64,000 nt of DNA from assembly GCA_007449985.2 (NCBI GenBank), contig VIIQ02000830.1, positions 124,001 through 188,000 of the forward strand, read 5' to 3'. The position numbers and the translations under genes are program-made. Below the pieces are notes generated by a model that was not told where the DNA came from, ran no database searches, and saw only the letters and a list, made by a program, of their open reading frames with translations. Of the stretch, positions 34,319-45,050 are shown piece after piece; the first letter of the stretch is position 1, and each line of letters opens with the position of its first letter. This DNA comes from Desmodesmus armatus. Its lineage: Eukaryota > Chlorophyta > Chlorophyceae > Sphaeropleales > Scenedesmaceae.

Positions 34319-35766
34319 CTACTGCTTTTTGCTGTCTGCCAAGTATGCCCTCCAGCCGCCATAGCTGGTGATTTCTGGTGCTGCTGCCACTGCGTAGGCC
34401 TCTCCAATGAAGCCCTTGACGATGCTGTTGTCCTCAAGCAGCACATCACCAATGCCCAGGGGCTCCTTCACGCCATCTCGCAGAAAGAACCTGGGGCAGC
34501 AGACATACACGGCAGAAAGGCAATCAGCAGGTGGGATGTGTGCGACGAGTTGGGGAGAGACTGCAGGTGGATTGCAGCAGGGGGGTCCCTTCACCCCATC
34601 TCTCAGGAAGTACCTGGGGCAGCAGACATACGTGGCAGAAAGGCAATCAGCAGGCGGGTTGTGTGGGACGAGTTGGGGAGAGGCTGCAGGTGGATTGCAG
34701 CAGGGGGGGTCCCTTGAACCCATCTCGCAGGAAGTACCTGGGGCAGCAGACATACGTGGCAGAAAGGCAACCAGCAGGCGGGTTGTGTGGGACGAGTTGG
34801 GGAGAGGCTGCAGGTGGGTTGCAGCAGGGGGGTCCCTTGAACCCATCTTGCAGGAAGAACCTGGGGCAGGGGACAGCACAACACCGTGGACGTGGCCTCT
34901 GAGATGCAGGAGTGTTTCACAGCACGCCTACTTGGTGCACAGACTCTTCATCAGCTCAAGCTCCCAACCAGCATGACATGCGGTCAGCACATGGGTTGTA
35001 GCTCCTTTACTGCATCTTACAGATCTTACATCTATGCAGGAGGTTCAGCAGCAGCGCCTGGAGATGGTTTTTTCTCTGCACATTGCCCAGGGTTGCTGGG
35101 TGTTTACTGCACAGAAGGCTGGGGTGGTTCAGTGCACCGTTGTGTCACTGGACTTGCACAGGGATGTGGCCACCGCCAGAAGCCGCCTATGGCAGAGCTG
35201 GCAGGTACTGGTACTGTTGGCCTTGGCACTAGCTGTGACTTAGGCAGGTGAAAAAGGGGGGTGGTTGTGACACCCCCCCCCCCCCCCACAAGGAGAGCAG
35301 GGAGAGCATTGCTGAGGCTGCTGCACTCACCCAACTTTCTCAATGGGCATCTCCCAGACTTCCAGTTCTATGCTGCCGCCTGCTGTGCCGGCAGGCTGAC
35401 GTATCAAGGCTGGCTTGGGTCCTAGGCTGTACATCTCTGCACACATACACACGTGACAGAGCCAGACTGTTGATTGTGTGTGCTAGCAGTGACTCAAATC
35501 AGGGAGTGGACGTTCAGGCATTGTTGAGGTGTGGCCGTGCCACAGATGAGACCGACACGGACTGTGGTGACAGGTGGCATGTCTGGAACCGAAGAAGCAG
35601 CATGTCAGGATGGCCAGCCACAGCACCAGCTCAGGCGGTACTCACTGTACACTGGGGCTGTGCGCACTGTGCGCACCAGCTTGGCCCCTAGTTCGGTCAG
35701 TTGATGGTTTAGGGGTAGGCCTGTGAGATGCGCCCCTGCCACTGCCAGCTGGAACATCACAGACAT
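34319..35766 (-). CDS. Stand-alone allophanate hydrolase C-terminal domain protein
   Basis: Exons (minus) are 35766-35646, 35436-35331 and 34490-34319, all GT-AG and in phase, giving 132 residues. The protein reads [17 protein letters not shown] (residues ~6-22), KMYSLGPKP (~41-49), [12 protein letters not shown] (~60-71), then KEPLGIG and [10 protein letters not shown], ending [13 protein letters not shown]. These are the signatures of the ~130-residue C-terminal domain of allophanate hydrolase (AtzF/DUR2 type), which completes allophanate breakdown to ammonia and CO2. The amidase part is a separate gene starting at 37464 on the other strand, 1.7 kb away. Starts MSVMFQL; the first of two nearby ATGs was chosen. 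Intron 2 contains three extra copies of the exon 3 head. It probably acts with the amidase protein; that partnership is inference. Confidence 0.85.
34454..34880 (-). repeat. 123-bp tandem array of exon 3 heads (4 copies)
   Basis: The acceptor and first ~20 bp of exon 3 (CCCCAG|GTTCTTTCTGCGAGATGG or variants) occur at starts 34490 (functional), 34613, 34737 and 34860, with periods of 123-124 bp. Every copy keeps CCCCAG. Read-through frames on both strands give repeated 'QLVPHNPPA'-like peptides, which are artefacts of the array. Confidence 0.9.
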
Positions 35767-37463
35767 GTTCCTGCTGTTTTGTTGTTGGTGGATCTGCTGT
35801 CACGTGATCGGGTGTGTAGATTGGTGTGAATGGATGTCAAGGGTACAAGGTGAATACCTGGCAATATCCTCGGAGAAGGATTCCGCAGGATCCTTCGGAG
35901 TGACTGGGGGGCCCCCAAAAAAAGAGCAAATGTGTGATTTCCTGTGAGAAGATTTGTGTGACCTCCTGCACCTTGCGTGTGCAGACCCGATTATTCCACG
36001 TTCAGCGTGAAACGGCAACTTAAAGTCCGTAAGGGGCCGCAGAAGGGCGGCAAAGAACAGCAAGGGAAGCAAAAGATCGTGGCCACGTGTATGTCGAGAC
36101 CGCGTGCAGAAGGCCCCCGGGCATCGAGACGTGTGCTTTTAAACAGAAATAACTGCAATCGAGGTACAGTATGACTTCAGTCGAGGCACTGCTGCTGTGT
36201 TCGATCCAAACGAGGGACACCTCGATCGTGTAACCCAAACAGCCTGAGCCACCTGGCTGTCTGGCAACTTGCCCGAGGCTTAACAACGCCGCACCATAAC
36301 ATGAGGGTCTGCCTTACCGGGGTTTCTAATCGACCCCACATGCCAGCTGGGGGGGCAGGGGCCATGCATTGGCCCTGGGCATGATGGGGGGGAGTGTGAG
36401 GGGGGTCTCCCCCCTCCACAAAAGAAGCAGTGCCACGGCTAGTAGCTGCGTCGGCATCAAAGCAATGCCAGAGGGAGGCGGGGGACCCCAACTTGGGGTT
36501 GGCAAGTTGCTTCTGGCTGGTTACACACCATCCAAGCAGCACACAAGGGCGGCTAATGATTAGCACACCCATGTGCTGGCCAGCACTCTGGTCCTCGTGG
36601 CTGTGTGCGAACTGCAGCAGCAGACCATCACTGCTGCCTTGGCCCAAGACACAGCAGCAATGCAGGAGCAACGCATGTACACACGACCAACCACCACAGC
36701 ACTGCAACCCCATCAAGCGCAACCAGCTTCAAACACACCACAACAGGGAAACCACCCACCAAAAGGGGGGACCCCCCTGGCTGGCCAGCCTGCCAGCACA
36801 CTCACAAAAAGATATTGTCTCCAGAGTAGCATCAAACCCCCGCGGTCACTGTCTTGCACTGCTGTGTTGGGACAGGGGGACTTTCAATTCTGTGCTATGC
36901 GACTCAGCAAGCTGAGTACTACTACAGTAGTAGCCACCACAGCTCAGCAGGCAAGTACCGTCCAAAATTGGTGGGGACCCCCCCCCTGCCTGGCAGGTTT
37001 GCAGACCGAAACGCACACACAGGGGAGCGGGAAAACACCACCGCGGCCTGTTCGACGGGTGTAGCGCAGGAGCGCCGTTTCCAATTGACGATATGGCTGT
37101 CTGCCGCGTGTTTGGCGCCGCTCTTGCGGTCTCACACTTTGGCTGTTGTCACGGTTACCAGACAACCCTGGTCGTGATTTGCCATTTTTGGATGCTGAAC
37201 ATCCTCACCAAACTGCATCTTGACCTTTGGCAACGTACTGTGAGGCTCTCGTGCTGCTGGGGCTGTTTGCGCTGTGGATCCATCCCTGTTGTGCTTCAGT
37301 AGCTCCAAGACACACCAGGTGCGGGCAAGTCTTTCATAATCTGTATCAAGTAGTGTTGATCATGATCGCGCTTTGACCACATTGCTTTCACCCTGCTGCT
37401 ACAACATCACGTGACCACATACAGCAGCACGAATTACACACAACGGCGTCAGCACAGCGCACC
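35767..37463. promoter_or_regulatory. Divergent intergenic region between the two allophanate hydrolase genes
   Basis: The small C-terminal-domain gene starts leftward at 35766 and the amidase gene rightward at 37464. Control of both from this 1.7 kb is plausible. I cannot point to a defined nitrogen-response element. Weak ORFs are present, none with a family match. Confidence 0.4.
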
Positions 37464-39602
37464 ATGGGCAGCACAGGCGTCACACTGCCTCCTCTGGGCC
37501 TGAAGCAGCTGGCGGAGGCGTATGCCTCGGGTAGCCTCACCCCTACCCAGCTGGTCCAGGCCCTATACCCCCGCCTGGCCAGCACAAAGGGGGTTTTCAT
37601 CCACCTTGCTAGCCTTGACGATATGCTGGCACGAGCAGCTGCTTTGGAAGCTGCTCCAGCTGCTGGTCGTGGCCCCCTGTGGGGTGTGCCTTTCGCCACA
37701 AAGGACAATGTGGATGTTGTGGGCATGCCTACCACTGCTGGTTGCCCAGCTTTCAGCTATGTGCCTGCCAAGAGTGCAGCAGCAGTGCAGGCACTTGAGG
37801 ATGCTGGTGAGAGAGGGGGGTTTAGGGCTGCTGATGGAGGGGGGGGGGTAGAACTGGTGAGGGAGGGGGGGGTAAGGATGGGGAGGAGGGGGTACCAATG
37901 GTGAGGGAGGGGGTGTGGGGCTGGTGTTGGTGTACTGAACATCAAGAAAACCTGCGAGTCACATGCAAGCAGTCCTGTATGTGTGTGTGTGTGGGGAGGG
38001 GGGGGGCAGAGGAGAGGTTGGCAACTGCAAGGAGCACAGAGGCCATGTGTGCGGGGCTGGTGGTGGGTTTGGGGGGGAAGACAGATCTTACTCGGCAGTG
38101 GATTGTTGATGCCCAGTAGGTTTGAGGCGGTCAGGGGCACCCCTCTACTACAGTTACAGGCCCGCAACATGTTGTGTACACCCCACGTTTAAACAGACCG
38201 GGGGTATATACAACATATTACGGGGCTGTAACTGTAGAAGAGGGGTTCTTCAGCCCAGAAGCCCTATGTCTCACTGCAAAGCCCTTCAAGTAACGATGTA
38301 CAGCCACCACACAACCCCCTGTGCTGCACTTGGCACTCTCTCCCTCATCCACAGCAATAGCTAGAGTTTCCTTCACTTGCAGGAGCACTCAATTACTCAG
38401 CGCTCCCCCATCTGATTCAAGCAGCCAGCACACTGCACACTATGCTTCGCCCCTGCCCCCCCCCCTCCGAGGAGTCCCCGCCCTCGTTCCCCTCATCCCC
38501 CTCCCTCCCCCGCCTCCCCAGCTGCCCCTTTCCCCCTGGCCCCCTGGCCCCCTCTTCCTTGGTTGTGTACCGTAGATACCGTGGTATCAACTGTGGCAAA
38601 CCAACCTTGACCAAGCTACCAGCGGCCACCAGTGGTGCATACCACAAGCCTACATCTGGCTGTACAACCTCTTGCTCAATTGTGTATCTTTCACTCTGCA
38701 GCCAAGCATGCTCCCTTCCCCCCCCCCCCCCACACACACACACTTTGGTTGATGCACTGGCTGGATGCACTTCCTGTGTCTACGCACATGTGCAGGTGGC
38801 ATCAACTTTGGCAAGACCAACCTCGACCAGTTTGCCAGCGGCCTAGTGGGCTTCGTAACCTTGCATCTGGCTGTCACAGTTGGCAACCTCTCGTTGGAAT
38901 TGTGTTCCCTACATTCTGCAGCCAAGCATGCCCCCCCCCCCCCGCCACCAACCCCACACACATACCCCTGTCCAGGTGGCATCAACTTTGGCAAGACCAA
39001 CCTCGACCAGTTCGCCAGCGGCCTCGTGCATACCGCAACCCTGCATCTGGCTCTACAACCTCTCGTTGGAATTGTGTTCCCTACATTCTGCAGCCAAGCA
39101 TGCCCCCCCCCCCCCGGCCACCAACCCCACACACACCTACCCCTGTGCAGGTGGCATTAACTTTGGCAAGACCAACCTCGACCAGTTTGCCAGCGGCCTA
39201 GTGGGTACCCGCACCCCCTACGGTGTCGCCCCCAACGCCTTCGACTCCCGATTCATCCCCGGCGGCAGCAGCAGCGGCAGCGCCTCAGCAGTGGGGGCAG
39301 GCCTGCTCACCTTTGCACTGGGCACAGATACTGCAGGCAGTGGCCGCGTGCCGGCTGGCTACAATGGCTGTGTGGGGCTGAAGGGGAGCTTGGGCAAGAT
39401 AAGCACTGTGGGTGAGTCATGCAGCAGCTGCAAAGAGTGATGCGGCAGCTGCAGAAAGAAAAGAAAAGAGTGATGGAGCAGCTGCAAAAGTAAGGAAAAG
39501 GAGTGATGCAGCAGCTGCTGGTGGTGCTTGTGGCAGGGGTGAAGGCGCACATTAGCCCAGCAGCTGTTGGCCAGGGGTGACGTTGGTAGGAGGGTGGTCT
39601 GG

Positions 39603-39633
<31 letters not shown>

Positions 39634-42120
39634 ACATGGGATGGGTTCACTGAATTGGCTGTGTGTCAGTTCTGGCATTCAGCTCTGATGTTTGATATCT
39701 GCCAAAACCCTTTCACCCTTCAATGTACTGTTGGGGCGTAACTTGCCCATCCTGGGTTCTGGTGCTGTGCTGTGCTGTGTTGTTCTGTGCTGTGTGTAGG
39801 TGTGGTGCCTGCGTGTGCTGCGCTGGACTGCCTGACAGTGTTTGCGCGCAGCGTGCCAGAGGGCATCACCATCATGCAGGTGGGCGGCTGGACGGGCGGA
39901 GGGGGGGAGGGGGGCAAGGGGGCGGGCGTATGGTGGCGGCTGGAGGGAGAGGGGGGAGGGAGGGGGTTCAGAGTGGGGGGGGGCGAGGAGAGGTGGGTGG
40001 CGGTTGGAGGGGTGAGGGGGGCAGGTTGGTGGCAGCTGGAAGGGAGAGGGGGCCGTGAAAGGGAGGGGCAGGTGGGGGGGGGGGGGACTGGAGGGGGGAG
40101 GGAGGTGGGGGGACGGGTGGTGGCTAGAGAGGGGGAAAGGGGCGGGAGAAGGCAGGTTTGTGGCGGCTGGAGGCGGGGCATGGGTTGGCTTCCTAGGCTT
40201 GCCTTGCCGTGGTGTGTGGGGTCGGCTGGGCCTCTTGGGGGCGTCCTCCGAAACATGGCCCGAGGGACAGGGGTGTGCGAAGTAACAGGACACATCAGTG
40301 CCTGGCTGGCTTGCTGGTGCCATGAATGGGACTCTGTCCCCTACTTCCTGTATTGTACTGCATTGCGCTGTACCGTGCCGCACCATACCGTACCATATCG
40401 TACTCGTTTGTACTGTATCAATGGCTGCAGGTCATGGAGGGTGCTGATGCTGGGTCGGTGGACGTGTGGAGGCGTGCCCGTCTGACGCTGCCTGGGTTGC
40501 CCCAGCAGGGCTTCAGGTTTGGTGTGCCTAGCGAGGAGTTCACAGAGTGGGACGGCCCAGGTGAGGGACAGGGGGCTGCAGGCATTTTGTCTTAGCACGA
40601 AGTGATGCAGTGCAAATGCCATTGGCCAAATCGGCAGTGGGAATGGTTTGAAGTCGTGGTGGCGGGTTTCGCAGACCGTTGTACTGGCTTCACCTTGGTT
40701 TGCAGCACTTTGCACTATGTGACAGACATGTCAAAGCAATGCATAACTGTGACAGACGCGGCTACATGCCGAAAAACTGCATATGCTAGCCCCTTCTCAC
40801 CAAGACGGCTCTTATGCTGCACCCACTGCCCACACCATCCATACAGGTGGTCCCGCCATGGCTGCTGCAAGCAAAGCCGTGCCTTTCTCCCCTAGAAATG
40901 CATATGCTAGGGCTAGCGACACCCTGTAACAACACCCTTGGCTCTTACCCCGCACACCCTCCACACCAACCACTGTTCTCACCATCCTCAACAGGTGGTC
41001 CCGCCATGGCTGCTGCCAGCAAGGCCGCCTTCGCCGCTGCCATTGCCCGCCTAGAGTCCGTGGGCGGTCAACGCGTGGAAGTCGACTTCTCACCCTTTGC
41101 AGAGGCAGCAGCCCTGCTGTACCAGAGCAGCTTTGTGGCAGAGCGCTACAGCGGCATCAGGGCGTTTTTGGATAAGCCGGCTGGGGGCTCTGCTCAGCAG
41201 CCGGAGGAGGCGCTGCAGCAGCAGCGGACGATCAACGGTGACCAGCGGCTGCTGCCCGTTACTCGGGCGATCATCTCAGGCGCAGGTGAGAGTGGTCGCA
41301 GCCGTTTTGGAATGTTTGCTTGTTGTTGCAGCACATGTTGCTTGTTGTTACAGCAGACGCTGCAAGATGTTTTTTTACGCTGCAAGATAGCAAAGGTTTG
41401 ATGAGTGGCAAGCGAGTTGGTTCTTGTTTCAGGGGGGGGGCGCAAGTGGCTGTCTTCCTGACAACTGGTGGCCAGACTTGGCGCCGTTGGCTGAAATTTG
41501 GCATGGGTTGCGCAGCAGCAAAAGCAAGACTCAAGAGCAGCAGGGCAGCTGCTGCTGGGCAGCACTTGCCAGACGGTATCACTCTTCGCATGCCAACAAT
41601 AGGTTTGCCTGCACACGTTGCTGTTTCCTGCCCCGCAGGCAAGTTCACGGCCACCGACGTTTTCGACGACCGCGCCCGCCTGGCAAAGCTTGCCGCCCGC
41701 GCCCGTGCCGAGCTTTCAAAGCTCGACCTGCTGCTGGTGCCTACTGCTCTCGAGCACTACTTGGTCTCCGAGATCAACGATACAGAGGACACACCCTCAC
41801 CCACGTGGCCCCTCAACGCTAAGAACGGCCGCTTCACAAACTTCGTCAACCTGTTGGACATGTGCGGCATAGCCATCCCATCTGGGCTGCTGCGCGTGGA
41901 CTATAGCACACCAGATGCGGCTGCGGGCACAGGGGCGACGCGGGCGGGAAGGTTGGCGGCGAGCGGTGGGCCACAGGCTGTGGTGCTGCCCTTTGGGGTG
42001 ACGCTGCTGGCAGGGGCCTGGCGGGATGAGTGGCTGTGGGGTATTGCGGAGCGTCTTGAGGCAGCAGCTGGGCTGAGCTGCGGGCCAGAGGGGCATGGGG
42101 TCACTCCTGTGGTGGTGTGA
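37464..42120 (+). CDS. DUR2: Allophanate hydrolase, amidase domain
   Basis: This amidase-signature enzyme hydrolyses allophanate, made from urea by urea carboxylase, toward ammonia and CO2. Exons: 37464-37806, 39151-39411, 39800-39879, 40431-40560, 40995-41285, 41639-42120; all GT-AG with matching phases, 528 residues. The Ser-cisSer-Lys triad is clear: K80 in PFATKDN, S154 in [10 protein letters not shown]178 in [12 protein letters not shown]. Spacings of 74 and 24 equal those I recall for Atz[32 protein letters not shown] and [10 protein letters not shown] are characteristic of allophanate hydrolase rather than general amidases. The usual ~130-residue C-terminal domain is absent after PVVV-stop; it is encoded by the divergent gene at 35766-34319. 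Intron 1 (1.3 kb) holds extra exon 2 heads and intron 4 an extra exon 5 head. No targeting peptide is seen. Confidence 0.92.
38581..39200 (+). repeat. Tandem array of DUR2 exon 2 heads (4 copies)
   Basis: The head GGCATCAACTTTGGCAAGACC ([16 protein letters not shown]) starts at 38581, 38796, 38976 and 39151. The first copy is degenerate and lacks AG. The middle two keep TGCAG or TCCAG acceptors in the correct phase but diverge after GLV into intron-like text. The last is functional. Each unit also carries 'ccaagcatgcccccccc' and CACACA tracts. Unit lengths are 215, 180 and 175 bp. Confidence 0.9.
40780..41040 (+). repeat. Duplicated DUR2 exon 5 head
   Basis: ACAG|GTGGTCCCGCCATGGCTGCTGC occurs at 40847 and again at the functional start 40995, 148 bp apart. 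A 'gcatatgctag' phrase is likewise repeated upstream of each. The first copy runs into a TAG after about 14 codons. Confidence 0.85.
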
Positions 42121-42356
42121 GGCTCAGTGGTGGGCTTGGCGGCATCATGCGATATTGAACATGATGTTTGTGTAGGGTGGGTGAGTGGGTGTTGGAGGAA
42201 AGTGTGGGCGTGACGGATGGGCCCAGTGAATGGCCAAGGTACAGTTTGGGCTGTTTTTGTATGACTGGCTAAGTACTGTTTGGCTTGAAACCAGGGTATG
42301 GGTTGTGGGGAAGAAGTGTGGCAGTGCTGGTTGTTGAAATCGATCTAACTGGTGTC

Positions 42357-42365
42357 ATTTCAGAA
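42357..42365 (+). repeat. Left 9-bp target-site duplication
   Basis: ATTTCAGAA immediately precedes the transposon and recurs directly after it at 44211-44219. Confidence 0.9.
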
Positions 42366-42546
42366 GCACCAGGGCCGTTACCGCCTAGGTTGCTGCAAGC
42401 CGGCCTAAGGGGCTCGCCTTAGGTCGGGACGGCCCGGCCTAACAGCAGTTTAGGGGCGTCCTACGCCCTGCAGAACGTCCTGGCAAGCACGCAGCACGCA
42501 CAAATGTTATCTAATGGTTCATAAGCACGGTCTGCGCGCAGCAGCA
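42366..42546 (+). repeat. Left terminal inverted repeat (181 bp)
   Basis: Reverse complement of 44030-44210 with no difference noticed. It is GC-rich, with internal palindromic text such as CCGGCCTAAGGGG and CGCCTTAGG. Confidence 0.92.
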
Positions 42547-43425
42547 GCTGCTGCAGGGCCCTCGATAGGCCTCTGTACAGTAAGCCACCCAATGGGCATC
42601 AAATTTGGCCAAGTCCCCAGTTGACACTCATGAGAGCAACGGCAGTGGCGAAGCCAGGACAGCTGGCAGCTGCAGGGGCCCTTAACTTAGTTTATCTCGC
42701 ACTTTTCAATCAGCGAAGATTGCTCAGCACTTGGCTGTTGACCCAAGGGGGCCCATCCAGTCTGTGCGGACCAACCCAACATGCTTTGAGGTCGGTTTAG
42801 CCCATCTTCACCATGCTGGCCAGCGTTAATGCGATGCTATGAATCCAATGTATGATCTACACGCAGCAGCAGTGCTCCCAGTGCTGCTGGCGGCAACTAA
42901 CAGCAGCAGCAGACACCCAGGTCCCAGACGGACCACCGCAGGTCCCAGGGGGCAGAGGGAGTAACAACGCACGGCAAAGAAAAGGGAATCAAGAATGTCT
43001 TGAAAAACAATTAGCCGCCGATCACACCCCTGCATTGGTTGTGCATCTTTCACGACATGTCTGATCCAGCGATCCACTTCTTCGACGGTGATGAGGGATG
43101 TGTGCAACAGGCATAGTAGGCATAGTAGGCCACCAAAACAACAACACAAAGAGGTTTGCCTCAATGCAACTGTCCCATTATGCATACATCATGCATCTGT
43201 ACATCATTGCAGCAACTCACTACCCCATGCACGGCATGCGTCAATGAACACACACTGCATGGATGGATGCAACATCAACTGTTCAACACATACACCCACA
43301 CCCATTGCACAAGACGAATTGCGTAGCTCACACTCATGCTGATGGCTGACTGTAACGGTTGGTGACAAGGGCAAAATACTGACCACATGTATGGGCCAGA
43401 AAGACACACAACCAGTCTACAACTG

Positions 43426-43731
43426 TCATGAGCTCAAACATTGACTGCTGCACTGCTGTGCGGCTGTCAAGATGCCACCTGTTGGCTGTGGTTGAAGCTT
43501 CTCGAGCAGCACGTCTGCTGGGTTCTTGAACTTGCTGCTGTTCAACAACGCAGGGACTTCAGAGGCACACAAGCGAAACCGACGCTCTTCATGCCATAAT
43601 TCACTCCTTTGTTGACAGTAGTCTGGGTTTGCGAGCGATGCGTGGTGTTGTGCCAACGTGATTTCCATTGATGCATCTGATGAGCAGCACCAAGCTGAAG
43701 GGAGTGTAGAGTAGCCACTCGAGTGAGGCAA
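43426..43731 (-). pseudogene. YqaJ-like nuclease fragment inside transposon
   Basis: This 101-codon frame contains QRSELWHEERRFRLCASEVP followed by LLNSSKFKNPADVLLEKL. It resembles the N-terminal motif of YqaJ/lambda-exonuclease-like domains (Q-R-S-x-x-W-H-x-x-R-x-x-R-x-x-A-S), which occur in some eukaryotic transposons. The rest of the domain, with the catalytic D-ExK residues, is not evident downstream, so this is an exon or a remnant. The frame at 42826-43185 on the same strand might be another piece, but I cannot show that. Confidence 0.45.
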
Positions 43732-44029
43732 AACGATTTGACATCAACGTGCGTTGGTGACTGGTGGCTTGTCAAGGGCATGATACACTGCAGGCGACTG
43801 TTGGCAAGTTTGACTCTGTAACTGTTTCAGCCAGACAGCACTGAGGGATCAAAGGGTTGCAGAGCTGCGCAGTGGTGCCCTGTTGCATGTTTGAAGTATT
43901 TTGCATGCTGTTTGGGCCTCCGTATAGGTCGTAGTTGTATGTGGCACTCATGCAACACCCTTGGAGTCAGGGTGGTCTGTGTGGGAGTGCCCGTCTGCTG
44001 CTGCTGGTTGCTGTGGCCGTTTGCACCAG

Positions 44030-44210
44030 TGCTGCTGCGCGCAGACCGTGCTTATGAACCATTAGATAACATTTGTGCGTGCTGCGTGCTTGCCAGGACG
44101 TTCTGCAGGGCGTAGGACGCCCCTAAACTGCTGTTAGGCCGGGCCGTCCCGACCTAAGGCGAGCCCCTTAGGCCGGCTTGCAGCAACCTAGGCGGTAACG
44201 GCCCTGGTGC
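44030..44210 (-). repeat. Right terminal inverted repeat (181 bp)
   Basis: Inverted copy of 42366-42546, followed directly by the second ATTTCAGAA target duplicate (44211-44219). Confidence 0.92.
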
Positions 44211-44219
44211 ATTTCAGAA

Positions 44220-45050
44220 AGTCATGGGCTGCGTGCTGGTACTGCTCTGGTTTTGCTACTGCTGTTGTGGGTATTGTGCCAGCACTGCTGCTGGTGCTAT
44301 GCGTCTGTTGAAAGAAGCTATGTTTGTTAGCCAGCAGCCTTTGGGCTGCTTGCTCGGGCCACCTCGGTGAGTGAGTGGGGTGGGGTGGGGTTGGGGGGGG
44401 GGGGGGGGCACAGAGTTGCAGTGAAGTTGAAAAGTCTGCCTGAGCGTGTTACCTGAAGTTTCATATTCCGTACTGTAAGTCTTTGCTATCTTTGCTAGCA
44501 TGCGTGCAGCACAGCGAGGAGTGATGGTGCCATGCCATGGCAAACAGGCGGGCAGTCTGCAAGTGGTCGATTAAAGTCTGGCATGCAGCGTAAAACAAAG
44601 AACTCACGCATACTGACTCACCACTCTCACCAGACAAGCTGGGCTTGTGAACACTGGTAACAGCCAAGGTCAATGGACTTTGACTTCACATTGAGCCAGG
44701 CTGGTGTGCAGCTCCTTGTCAGGCAGCCATGGTGCGTCATCACCGCCTTGTAAGGAAACAGAAAGATCAGGTCTCCCACGCACCCACGCTCCCCTGCCAT
44801 GTGGCAGTTGTCGGAACAGCAGATTACTAACCCCCATAGAACCACCTGGATCGATGTTCTTTCCGGTCTCGGTTTCGACGTGCTGATCTCATTCTAGCGT
44901 TCTACATCTCGTCAGAGTCTGCTGCAACCGCGCGGCTATACTGCCCCTGCTTGTGCCGCTACTGCTGCTGCTGCTGATGGCTGCTCTTAGTGACTGAGAC
45001 TCTGCATGCACCACTGATCACAGCAGTAGTTTCATCAAACTCCAAACACC
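44220..45050. other. Intergenic, upstream of MTR4
   Basis: No gene is recognised. It contains a G-run (44391-44408) and presumably the MTR4 promoter and 5' UTR. No TATA-like element stands out. Confidence 0.5.

Larger units (their letters stand above)
42366..44210. mobile_element. DNA transposon with 181-bp terminal inverted repeats (Mutator-like?)
   Basis: The element is 1,845 bp. Its ends, GCACCAGGG...CCCTGGTGC, are the outer edges of 181-bp inverted repeats (42366-42546 and 44030-44210) that I read as identical base for base. It is bounded by a perfect 9-bp direct repeat. Long TIRs with 9-bp target duplications are typical of Mutator-like elements, but no MULE transposase is visible. The interior has a minus-strand YqaJ-like nuclease fragment (43426-43731) and otherwise non-coding sequence. 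Identical TIRs imply recent insertion. It sits between the amidase gene and MTR4, and interrupts neither. Confidence 0.9.

Noticed and set aside
34319..34976. Repeat proteins of four ~41-residue units on both strands, and the possibility of a CRISPR-like array
   Set aside because: The 123-bp periodicity is a tandem duplication of a splice acceptor and exon head. Unit size, lack of variable spacers and the gene context rule out CRISPR.
38880..39440. Single long ORF across the DUR2 exon 2 array
   Set aside because: The conserved amidase frame enters only at 39151. Upstream copies are read in another frame ([12 protein letters not shown]), so the ORF is a chance read-through.
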